DNA from: Bretschneidera sinensis
Lineage: Eukaryota > Streptophyta > Magnoliopsida > Brassicales > Akaniaceae
Direction: 5' to 3'
DNA length: 64,000 nt
Assembly: GCA_023935145.1 (NCBI GenBank)
Contig: CM043705.1
Span: 54,113,084-54,177,083, forward strand
A program made the translations under genes and the position numbers. Position 1 is the stretch's first letter, and every line of letters begins with the position of its first letter. Of the stretch, positions 11,089 through 21,731 are shown in pieces. The notes under the pieces are model-generated. The model searched no databases. It was not told where the DNA came from and saw only the letters and a program-made list of their open reading frames with translations.

Positions 11089-13739
11089 TTTGTTTATTTT
11101 TTTTTACTCTCCTCTGCTTTATAAAACTCACAAAAAAAATTCCATTCCTCTTTTATTCTTTTCTTTCCCCCGCCTTCTTTTCCTTCCCCCAACAGAATTT
11201 GATGATCGATTTCCTCATTTGAACAACCTAGAAGGCCAGACCACATAATCCCAACCCCAAGCTGACCCAAGAATTTCTCCATTAGCATTCTCTTAGACCT
11301 GCTTGAAGATTACCCATATCCAAGAAATGAGATCATACCCAGGCCAACTCAAAGGTAACAATTATGCTCAGTGGTGCGTACCATGAGGTTCTTCTCCATT
11401 TCATCTTGTTGATGTCATCATCGACACGTAACATAAGAATTAAAGCTATGCTTCCACCAAAGAATTTGTAACATCTCGTTGTTAACGGATCAACAGACAT
11501 GTCGACCTACCAAGTGGGGAGGGAAATGGATATGCAAGTCACCGGCGAGATTGCAGGATTGGTTTACCATTGCATCTTCGAAATTGAAAAAGAATGAAAA
11601 AAATTAGAAGCCAGATTTGCCACCTACAGACCAGCAAGAGGAAGAAAGAAATCCAGCAGACTACTCGTTGCAGTTCACAGAGGCTGCTTTGTTGCAACCC
11701 ACATCCTTTTTGAAAAAAAAAAATACGGTTCTTTTAGACTCTGGTTGCTTTTTCCGGGTTTTGTACTTATTTTTTCTTCAATTTTTGATTTTTTGAGCAT
11801 GGAAGAATTTGATCTACCATTGAACAGAAGATAGAGAGAAATAAATGTTTGAGAAGAGGGTTTAGCAGATGAGAGTTACGTGACTTTAGGAGATGGAGAG
11901 GAGAAAAGAGAAAGAGTAGTGGACCTAGTTAGCTAGGTTTTTTACAAGGATCATTTTAGTCTTCCAATCTTTTTCTCAAAGTCAAAAAAAAATTATCATA
12001 TCAAATATTTTAAAACTCAATCAATCCAAATCTATGAAAATCTGATTATTGAATCACTTAAAAAATATTTTTAATTTTTATTACATTAAAAATATAAATA
12101 AAAAAATCACATTTAATTTATTTGTTAAGCGAAATAACAATTTCTCATTTCATATCAAAATCAAATTAATTGATCAAAACCTCTACCAGCATCCAATCAA
12201 ATACCAAATATATGAACCAAATTCAGATTTTAATCCATTGACAGGCCACAAGATCTTGGAGACTGTTTTGACGTCATAACAATGTTCTTTTATCTGAAGA
12301 GTTGGATACAAGATAAATACATGAAAGTATCTTTAACTCTTAACCTCATCCTTCACTTTCCACACCCATATTCACAAAACAATTGGGCAACTGGCCATTA
12401 CATGAAAAATGTTTTTGTAGCTTCACAACGCCAATAACGAATAACTAATGATTGACTTGAATTTACTGATATAGGATCAATAATTGATACCAACGAAATT
12501 GATTTCTCAATCACTGGAATTTAGCATTCAGAGCTATACAAATGAGTAACATTCGGCGCATAACTAATTTCTAGATTTTGGGTTGTAAGGCATCCAGAAT
12601 GTATCCAGAAAAATTTTAACATTTAAAAGAAAAAATACAAAAAAGAAAAAGCTATTTGTTACAGACCATTGTGGCGCATAGTCCAATTTTACATCTCTGT
12701 CTCCTCTAAAAGAAAAATCCCAAATCCAAATCTCCACCTCCAACTGTATACTTTTTTAAAAAAAATGTAATAGAGCATCGACAAGACATCCACAAATAAG
12801 TCTCTGAACAAAATTGAAGCTAATACATAAAATGCATAACTATATACATTTAAAACCCGATAATGAGCAACCTCAACAACCAATACAAGCATCATCCTTC
12901 CATGATATTATTTACAGCCAACATCGAGTAAGAAAGCATGTGAGATTTTATAGCCATTCAATCGCTACTAAGAATTATCACCCATTTTGCATAGCGACAT
13001 CAACAGAATAAGACTCATTCAGCCTTCAAAACACAAGTACATTTCGCCAAAAAAAAGAAGTCAATCTCTACCAACTTGCATAGATAACATGTTTCAACCA
13101 TAGGCAACATTCTTTTATACGAATTACCGGTACTACTATAGGACAGGAAAAGAAATCAGTTTTCTGAAACAACTCAATATGTTCATTATGATTAGTCTAC
13201 TAGCAGTCAACTCTCAGACAAATCTCAATGAGCAAATCCTATACAAATGAAACAAATCCAGTGATAGGAGACAATGTAAAAAATAAAAGACCTTGAAAAT
13301 GTGTGCAGCCATAATACAGGGTGCTTGCACACTTGCAAGAGACAAATAAAGAGAAAACCAAGGTATTCATGGATGGCTCCTACAACATCCCAATGTAACT
13401 AGAGAATTTTCAGTGCATGTATCATGTATGTATGTGCATGACCATATGTGTGTGCATGTGTCCATGCGAGGTACAAGTCAATATGGTACACAAGCGTACA
13501 CAAGAAAAGGAAGAGAAACCAGATAGAATGTAAGTATTTTTCTGGATAAATAAGAATGACTTAATAACATGTAACAGCAAATACAATTAGAACATAAGCT
13601 AGAATCTCCCATCTAAGAATCTTGATGATGACTTTGATTCTAACAATTTTCAAATTTAAAACGAAAAGCATAAATCTATCCTTTCTATCTGTTTAATGCA
13701 TGTTTGTTTCACTTTATAATACCATAAAACAGCCTTCAA
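11085..13739. other. intergenic DNA, no gene recognised
   Basis: From about 11150 to 11950 base composition is closer to genic (pyrimidine-rich stretch, then mixed sequence), and one frame around 11460-11700 is fairly open, but I recognise no protein and stops interrupt every frame. It could be an old pseudogene or a transposon fragment. From 11950 to 13740 the DNA is AT-rich with only short chance ORFs; 13415-13465 is a TG/CATG-rich stretch. Confidence 0.45.
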
Positions 13740-13816
13740 CCAGAGAGGATAAAGGATCAGGATCCATGTAGCCAAACCCTAGATCCAGAGAAAGGCTTAG
13801 TTGAGTTGAATCTATA
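13740..13816 (+). mobile_element. short 3' remnant of an RTE-type LINE
   Basis: GATCCATGTAGCCAAACCCTA, a short gap and then AAGGCTTAGTTGAGTTGA resemble the 3' end of plant RTE-type LINEs, which end in a GATCCATGTAGCC...AAGGCTTAGTTG motif and short TTG repeats. Only the last about 75 bases are visible, with no coding part or target duplication, so this rests on motif recall alone. Confidence 0.4.
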
Positions 13817-14169
13817 GAATGCTCTATCAAGCACTCTTAAGTTTCCCTATAGATATCAGTTATTTACCTAATTATTATAAATATTTCTTTTTTAAGTAAA
13901 AGTTATAAATATTTCTTTTTCCAAGGGGAGCGAAAGAAATTTCCAGAAACTTCAACATTCAATCAACAGTCTAGATGGCAAGTCTAGTGATCTTCAATGC
14001 ACTATTTTTCTCTCTAATTTTTTTTGCTAGAAAAACACCAATAGCAGCGTGCTCAAATGTTTATGACAGCCATCCTCATAAACCACCTCTTAGTTTGTAA
14101 AGAGGTGCCATAAAGGAGTAGCATTTTTCCAACTTTTCGTTCTTTATATTTATTTTTAGTTATATTTAT
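13817..14169. other. intergenic DNA, nothing recognised
   Basis: AT-rich, no open frame with a recognisable motif and no repeat structure beyond short A/T runs. Confidence 0.5.
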
Positions 14170-14171
14170 TA

Positions 14172-14481
14172 CTTCCTCTGTCCTCTATTTTTTGTCCATC
14201 TTTCTGTTTTGGGATGTCCCAAAATATTACATCCCAAAATATTATCCATTTTCAACAAGAATGCATAGTATATTTTTACCTTTCCTGATTAGCCCTTGTA
14301 AATAAAAACATTTTACACTACTTTGAAAGGAAGAAAGAGGTAAAGGAAAACTCATGATTACCAATAAAAGGTAATTTTGGAAAGACAACAGTGTTTTTTC
14401 TGAAAAAAACAATGCATTTATTGATGTTTCCTTAAAAAGTTGGAAGTCCAAAGATGGACAGAAAGTTTGTGACAGAGGGTG
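14172..14481. mobile_element. Stowaway-type MITE (Tc1/mariner)
   Basis: The left end CTTCCTCTGTC and the right end GACAGAGGGTG are near-inverted repeats, extended by TTTGTCCATCTTT on the left and AAAGATGGACAGAAA on the right. The element is flanked by TA on both sides (14170-14171 and 14482-14483), the dinucleotide duplication of Tc1/mariner elements. Length about 310 bp without coding capacity. The CTCCCTCTGTCC-type terminus is the classical plant Stowaway end. Confidence 0.8.
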
Positions 14482-14483
14482 TA

Positions 14484-14988
14484 TATTACAGGTGAGACCA
14501 GACTACAATTACCCTGAAAACCTTGCTTACCAATTTGCTAGCCACAGAGCAACTTACCAGCTTCTAATGCCCAAGAAATCAATGATACCTCAAACCTGCC
14601 AAATTAGTAAACAGAAAACAGAAAACGCTTTGCTCAAGTGCAAATACTATAGGGAGATGAAAGATACAACACAGAGTGAACCTACCACTTTTAACTGATT
14701 CCATCTTTACAGCACAGTGGACCAAACTAAACAGGAATTTGTAGTTCAAGTACCTCCAAGATAAATCTTTGCTCCAATTGTGAGCTCCAAAAATCAGCCT
14801 CCAACACTGTCAACACACCATAACCAAACACCAGACTTTATAGCAATTTGCAGTTTCATTACATTCTCATATCATTATTTCCAACCCATACATTTAATGT
14901 ACACTAGCTCAATATTGATATAAGACATATTATGAAATCAAAATTCTAAAGAACTACCTAGGGAAGTCTCTTGAGGCCGCTTCTCGTC
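14484..14988. other. intergenic DNA, nothing recognised
   Basis: Mixed AT-rich sequence with one chance ORF (14492-14698) lacking family resemblance. Ends in the A-run at which the L1 fragment inserted. Confidence 0.5.
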
Positions 14989-15021
14989 AAAAAAAAAAAA
15001 AAAAAAAAAAGAATCAACAGG

Positions 15022-15268
15022 CTCTCTATCATGTGGTTGGCTTGGATGGAAAGAAACAAGGAGGATTTTAACAGTATAGAAAAATCCATTGATTCTATTA
15101 AGGAGCATTGGTTAGACCTCCTAAAGTTTTGGTTAGAGGGAGATTTTTTTGTAAATGATATTTGATCTTATAGGGTTTATAGTATCACTATCTTGTAGAT
15201 AGTCACTCTAGTAAATGGGTGGCAGCCCCTTAGTGCCCTTCATATATAATATTTTTAATAGAAAAAAA
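15022..15268 (+). mobile_element. 5'-truncated L1-type LINE, 3' end only
   Basis: The first frame reads to a TGA at 15163-15165 and matches the extreme C-terminus of plant L1 ORF2 (pattern MWxxWxERNxxxF...SIDxIKxxxLxLLxFW). It is followed by a short 3' UTR and an A-run. Near-identical 10-bp repeats flank it: AATCAACAGG (15012-15021) and AATCAATAGG (15269-15278). An A-run also precedes the left repeat (14989-15010), so insertion was at an A-rich site. Strongly 5'-truncated and inactive. Confidence 0.75.
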
Positions 15269-15278
15269 AATCAATAGG

Positions 15279-16333
15279 ACACAAAAACTTCAAAAATATC
15301 AACCAGCCATATGAATGCATTTGAAAGAAAATTATTCAAAACAAAGAACATAGGGAAACCAGAATAAGTTAATGCCCAGCGGCCACCACAAACAAGATGA
15401 TAGTGCAATACACTTTAAATTACAGCAACCCATGGTTTCCAAAGCTCTACTACTACAATATCTCAGCCCAAAAAGACTTAAAACTAAAACAACCAGAGTA
15501 TCCAGATTGCATGACAAAAGATAAAATCCATAAACAAAAGATGAAAGTCATGGCCATAAATCATGTGTTACAGGGTAATACATATATCATTGTGACACAA
15601 GTCAGGCTGATTGCACAAGCCATTGGGAGCACATTTATTAGAGCCTGATAGTTCTTGGGACTCAAGGCCACAGATGGTTGAATGGTGAATTGCATCGTCG
15701 GATAATGTTCGTCACCCAAAATAAAGCATCAATCAAGGGTGGGCCAAGGTTGAGCATAAGTTTCTTTTTGACCCTGTTCATCTGGTCTTCTGATCTAGGC
15801 CGTAGGCTTCAGCAAAAAAGGCAAAGGGCTGGCTTCAGGATGTGTAGATCATAGCTGTTTAGATGGGAGATGGCAGGCAACAAAGGGAAAAGGTGCATTA
15901 GAATTCTTAACAAAGGATGGCTTGCTAGGTTAAAGTTACCATCATTTTGTTGCTGTGTTCCTTGCTAAAGCATATCAAAACAACTTTCTTGACAATCTGA
16001 AAGAAAGGAACATGAAGGGAAGTAAAAAATTATCTACCTGTGAGGCTAGAATATGTGACTAATATCCATGATTTCTCCTTTGGGAAACTGGGTTCTGACC
16101 AGATAGCCTAGTAAAAGATGCTAAAAATCAGGCCTGGATAGGACAATAAATGTTGAACAATAAACAAAGATGACCTAATTTCTTTTTCTTTTCTTGTGGG
16201 GGAGGGGGGAAAGGGGAGAAAATCTTTGTTGACAATCAAAACTAATATCCAATAAATCACTAAAGTGTTTTTAGGAAGAAAAAAAAGAATATGACGAAGA
16301 ACAGAAGAAATTTGAATATCTGACAAGTAAATC
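15279..16333 (-). other. downstream flank and probable 3' UTR of the KH-domain gene
   Basis: Read on the - strand, this follows the KH gene stop. An AATAAA-type signal on the - strand occurs near 15634 (TTTATT on the + strand), about 700 bases past the stop, so the 3' UTR may reach there, possibly with an intron. The part from 15640 to 16100 is less AT-rich than the rest. No coding sequence could be supported. Confidence 0.35.
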
Positions 16334-18685
16334 TCACCCACGACTAGAAGAATGGCCACCATATGCTCCATAAACACCATCACCTCCACTCTGCCAAATG
16401 ACATAAGAAATAAAAACACACGTGATATTCAATTAATAATCTCATTCATAGAAATATACACCCAATACCTCATGCACATGTTGCACTTAATGACAATCAC
16501 TAAAGCCAGAAAATCACTAGATAGTAACTCTCATGACTTCTCCATGATAGATATTTCAAATATACACATAAATTTGCAGATAAGCTTACCAGTGAACCAC
16601 CATAACTTCCATAATTGTCACTTGCAGAAAGATCGCCAGAACCATATCCCCCTGAGTATGAAGAACCACGCCCACGGGATTGACTATCTCGGTTTCCATA
16701 TTTCAAACTATCTGACATGTCTACTGACACGGGAATGTAAGGAAGAATTGGTGGAAATGAAGCTACTGCTCCATCCCTTTCAAATAGGTTGGCCCTCAAC
16801 CGCAAAGTTACTTGTTGAAGAGCATTGCTAGCAACATCAAGACTTCCTGTGATCTGGTCAGGATAGAAAGATATAATTTCAGTCACATTGCAACAGTTAA
16901 ATCATTAGATGCAGTAACCAATTTACACATACATGTACACCTGCACACACACACAAAATACAGGTTCATTCACCTGAACCATCTCCTCATCTTCATATGC
17001 AACTTTAGGTAGGTTTTCCTTTGAAAGAATGCGAATACTTGCCCTTGTAACACTCCTCATCTCAGATATAATAGCCCCACCTTTACCAATAAGGCACCCA
17101 ATTTGTGAGCTTGGCACAAGTAGACGAGTGGTGATTACAGAATCACCTGAATCCCTTTCCGCTTTCTCACTGCATCGTGGCTGTAAGCGCAATGCTGCAT
17201 TAACTGTCGGAGATGGATCTTCAAAGTACTGAAATAGAATAGGTTTGGATCACCATTAACATCGAAGTAAATCTAAATTTCCCTCTAAAATAATCCATAG
17301 GAAAGAAGACTGTAGTTAAGTTACAAGTGGAAATAAGAAAAACATGAAATGTATTCTCACCTCCTTTGTTGATATAAATATAATGCAATCATCTCCTTCA
17401 GCTGCTGAGCTATCAACTTTAATGGATGCCCCAGATTCCTGTCTAATCTGTTTAATAATACCACCACCTTTTCCAATTACACCTCCAATATTTCCCATTG
17501 GACAAACCAAACGAAGCGAAAATTCCCTTGCAGAAGCTTCATCTCTTCGAGCAGAGTAATTGCCATAAGAACCCATGAGTGGAGCACTCATGAATACTCC
17601 ACTAGATTGATATGTTTTACTTGAAGAAGACAGAAGTGTGTGCTGGAATCGTGATGGATTCTCATGAAGCCGAGTTGCCACTTGATAAAGCGCCTTTCTA
17701 ACAACTGAGGGCTCTCCAATTATCTGAAAACCCAAACCCAACAATTAGAGGGAAAAAACAGGAAAAGTAGTACATGAATCAAAAGACACTTAATATAAGT
17801 GTGTAATCGAATAACAATTTAATAGATTTACAAACAAGATGTATGCTTATGTCACCACAATATTGACCTGATTGACTTCAATCGGTGACAATGACAAGAA
17901 AAATATACAAGTATTCATGAACAAAGGCGTCAGACTGCTCATAAAAAACAACTTTCAAATGCACATGCAGCAAATTTAGCAACTCCTTCAATGTGAACAG
18001 TTCTCTAACACAACAATACAGGATTTAATTTAATTTTGTTTATTTGGTAAAGTTGTAAATGCTAAAACAAACTAATCCTACAAGAAAAAACTATAATAGC
18101 ATATGCTACCTGGAGAAGCTCATCGTGAGACAAAGCACAAGCAGGCAAATGTTCATCTCTTAGAATACGAATCTGGGCACGAGTTTCACTACGAATATTC
18201 TGAATCACTTGTCCACCTTTCCCAATAACACATCCAATCTGATCTGATGGCACAAGCATCCGCACAGTAACTTGTGCCTCTTCAAATTCTTCATCAGCCG
18301 GTGGCTCCTCCCCGACAATCCTATCGTGTATCCTAAAGAGAGCATCCTGCGCAGGTGAAACAAACTCTCCAGTATCCCCAAACGGGTTGGTTTCCTCACT
18401 TGAACTATAAATAGTGACAATACGCTCATCACAGCCCGGCAGAATCTCACTTATCCTCATGTTACACTTGGTTTCAGACCTTAATTGTTTCGCAATTTCA
18501 CCACCTCTGCCAATGATACTTCCAATCTTTCTTACAGGGCATAAGTAACGGAATACAGTATCTTCTGACCCAATAGTATTCTGGTCATTTTCATCACCAG
18601 GGTTTCTTCTCTTACTTCCTCCATTTCCAGCATAATCAGATTGAAAATGAGACCTCTTTCCATAATCATTCGTCTGGCCAGCCAT
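16334..18685 (-). CDS. KH-domain RNA-binding protein (PCBP/HEN4-like), five exons
   Basis: Exons on the - strand: 18685-18110, 17723-17361, 17228-16974, 16853-16590 and 16390-16334, every intron GT-AG and phase 0, encoding 504 residues. Four type-I KH domains are marked by their GxxG loops: GRGG (residues 59-62), GKGG (155-158), GKGG (276-279) and GKGG (361-364), each in an IGxxIGxGG context. KH1 and KH2 share exon 1; KH2 is completed in exon 2. The start MAGQTNDYGKRSH, followed by a Lys/Arg stretch (KRRNPGDE), fits plant homologues, and the C-terminus is Gly/Ser/Tyr-rich with RGRG. Such proteins bind single-stranded RNA or C-rich DNA, mostly in the nucleus, and act in splicing, polyadenylation or transcript stability. 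Some plant relatives have five KH domains; a fifth is not seen. The exact orthologue is not assigned. All exons are open, so the gene looks functional. Confidence 0.9.
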
Positions 18686-19790
18686 TATGCAAGACTTTAC
18701 GAATAACTAAATTATAAGCAACTGGTAACTGCAGTAACAAAAGAAAATCTAATTTAGCATACACCAAAGTGGCTTTATAAAAGGAAAATAGAACATTCAC
18801 AAAATTTCGCAGCAAATGCAATACTCTTAACTGGAGGCATTGAAATTAGTTGCCGTAACCACTCAATGATTATTCTGAAATCAAGATAACAGAATATACT
18901 GAACCGTACATGAGATTATAAGGTTCGATGAGTAATGCTTACAATGAAAAGTCTCTTTGCAAGGACAACGCAGATGTTGGTAAGGTACTTCATGTATTCA
19001 TTTGTAGTACGAAACTGTATTAACTACTCTACAGTTCGTATATTGTATCTTAAGTATCGTCCAATTCAATCAGCTGGTAAATTACAACGCTATCATATAA
19101 TTATGATGTCTGTGTATTAGAAACTGAAGTCAACTAGAACCATGTCAACATATAGAAAAGGCATATTACAATGAAAAAAAGAAGAGCTGAAAATAGCTAT
19201 TAATAGGCAACACATGTGCCTGCATCAAAAGAATTATTTTTTTATAAGAAAAAAACGCCGTTGCCGATCTGCATCAAAAGAACTATTGAGAACTCAACTT
19301 ATAATCGTAAATAAATAATCCCCAAACACAGCTTCTCTCTGAAACAAATAATTCAACAATCATAAGAATGAATCCATGAATATAAACCGCAGACTTTAAT
19401 TAATCAAATCCGGGTATTTTGAGATAACAAGATAAAGAAAATCAAGCATTGAGATCTGTAAACAACTAACAGTACAAAAATCGAACAACAAACGACGAGT
19501 ACATAACATGATTAACAGATCAGAGCATGAATTGAACAACAAACATAGATCTAATAAATTATGGGAATCGATCTAAAAATCTAAATTTATATATATATAA
19601 AATACAGAGGAATTTAGGTAAGAGAAAACGGACAAGCAATTATTGGAGAGCGCGTCCTGAAGTTGTTGTCGTTCGTTGAGCGTTTTTTGTTTGCCGGGAA
19701 ATATAACCGCCTCTCTCTCGCTCTCTCCACCTCTCTCTCGCTCTCTCTGGTTCTCGTCTGAATACAAATGCGACTATTACACAGAAGAAA
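18686..19790 (-). promoter_or_regulatory. 5' UTR region of the KH gene, probably with a leader intron
   Basis: About 1 kb without coding sequence separates the start codon from a GA-rich stretch typical of plant 5' UTRs (19705-19752, CTCTCTCGCTCT on the + strand). An acceptor-like TTTAG lies about 20 bases before the start codon on the - strand, suggesting that most of this interval is a 5' UTR intron. The matching donor was not placed with confidence. Confidence 0.45.
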
Positions 19791-19794
19791 AGCA

Positions 19795-19850
19795 TACTTA
19801 AATATCTCGGTGGCAGGTGTGCTTCGGATTCTATATTTAGGGTTTGGGTC
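19795..19850 (-). promoter_or_regulatory. core promoter of the KH gene with telo-box
   Basis: On the - strand AAACCCTAA (19845-19837) is a telo-box, frequent just upstream of transcription starts in plant genes for the translation and RNA machinery. An AT-rich ATATTTAAG (about 19808-19798) follows about 30 bases downstream and could serve as a TATA element, placing the transcription start near 19770 just before the GA-rich leader. Confidence 0.45.
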
Positions 19851-19859
19851 ATGACTGCA

Positions 19860-21422
19860 CGTTCAATTTACTGAAATATCCTTAACATTTTTTAATTTCA
19901 TAATTTTTTTCCTATATTTCCTTTTTTGGTGATTTTTTTTTTCTTCAAGTGGCTGTCAGAATATTTTTTTTTTTAGTATTTGTTATGTTTTTCTTTGTTT
20001 TTTTTACGTAAAAGAATACATATATAATCATGAATATTTGCGGTCAAACTTTAAAACCCTACATATTTATTTAAAACAAAATAGTATATGTTGATTAATT
20101 TATTCGGCTATAATATAAGTTTGGAGAGTGTTACTTAATGAAATTTATAAATTAAAATATCATATTTACTCGTGAAATTTATATTTTTACCTTATATTAA
20201 ACTCAATTTGTTTTAAATAACTTGAAACTAAATTCAATTTCATTTACGTTGTTATATTTAACATTATAAATGAAATTTATAATCTTTAATTATAAAATAT
20301 TAATGAAGCTCTAGTTATCTGTAATAAAACTTTAATTATTGTTAATGATGCACATGGAAACTTTATTTTTGATCATCCAAATAATAATAGTAATAATAGC
20401 AACTACAACAAAGCCATTATCGCTTTATTCTTTTATAATGATATACATTAAATGTTTGGAAACGTGTGACAATATTTATACAAAATGATATATATTATTT
20501 TTTGTACATCAAACAATTATGGTTTAATTACAAAACTCCGATTTCATAGTTGAATCACTGTGATTTTGTAGATGATATCGATTGTTACTTAGACGAAATT
20601 GAAAAGAAAGATTAATAATGATTTGGGTCATAAAATTTGTGGGTTGTGTCAAAGAATAATGTGTGAAATTTAAGTGGAAAAAAAGAGTTGGGAGTTTGTG
20701 AAACTGAAGAAGAAGAATTAAATGATAAATTTTTATTTTATTTTTTTAAATTGAATATTTATCTTATAAAAAATCAAAGATTTATATTTTTATATATTGA
20801 TAAGGGTAAAATAGTAATTGTATATTTTATGATAAAATTCTATTGTAATTTATTTTTTTTCTTCTTCTGATTCCACTAGAAAGAACATATTTAATTATTT
20901 GTATTACTTGAAAATTAATGACAAATCCTGACAGAGGCATACATAACCTCTTCTCTTTTTTAAAAAAAAAAATGAAAATAAAACAACTTGTAAATACTAT
21001 ATTTGCACATTCGGGATTTACTTTCACTTTACATATTCTAAGAAGCTTTGTTTTAAATAAGGTGTTTTTCAATGAAGAAATCATAATTTCAAATTACGAT
21101 TTTTTATAAGACAAAAAAAGAAAGAAAGAGAGACAATAGTAAGAATATGCTATTCCTTACTGAGGAAAATATCTCAGTTTAACTGAAATAGCTAAAAATT
21201 CTTTTTTTAAGGTATACTCCAATTTTGGGAAGGCAACATAAAATAAGTGGGCACACTTTAATAAAATACTTTGTGATTTGATAATTTAAATTTAAATTTT
21301 CATGAGTTTTTTCGTAACACTGTGATACTCTACAAGATTCATCGCTATCACAATAGTGTTGCATCGTTAAAGTCCCTTTAGTTTCGGTCAAGTTCATCAC
21401 CATGCCATGAATATTTTCACCA
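19860..21422. other. AT-rich intergenic DNA, nothing recognised
   Basis: Very AT-rich with poly-T runs. Short ORFs in both directions lack motifs. No inverted termini or direct repeats were detected. Confidence 0.55.
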
Positions 21423-21430
21423 TTAGAGAC
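21423..21430. repeat. 8-bp target duplication, left copy (hAT)
   Basis: TTAGAGAC, repeated exactly at 24531-24538. Confidence 0.9.
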
Positions 21431-21700
21431 TAGGGGTGGCAATTTTGGACACGATACGTGAACCCGACACGATACAACACGAAATAAAGCGTGTTAGTGT
21501 TGAGTATAATCGGATTCGTGTCGTAATCGTGTCGACACGATTATGACACGGAATAATCGTGTCGTGTCGTGGGTTGACCCGTCAACCCGAAATGACACGA
21601 TTAATGGGTCGCGGGTTGATGAGTCGTGTTGACACGGTTATTACCCATGACCTATTTATGACCCATTTAAAAAATATCTATTAAATTAAAAAAAAAACTT

Positions 21701-21731
<31 letters not shown>

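Noticed and set aside
11150..11960. Possible host gene or pseudogene
   Set aside because: One frame is partly open, but no protein family could be recognised and all frames contain stops; kept only as unexplained DNA.
16352..16831. 159-codon + strand ORF
   Set aside because: Antisense to exons 4 and 5 and an intron of the KH gene; no similarity of its own.
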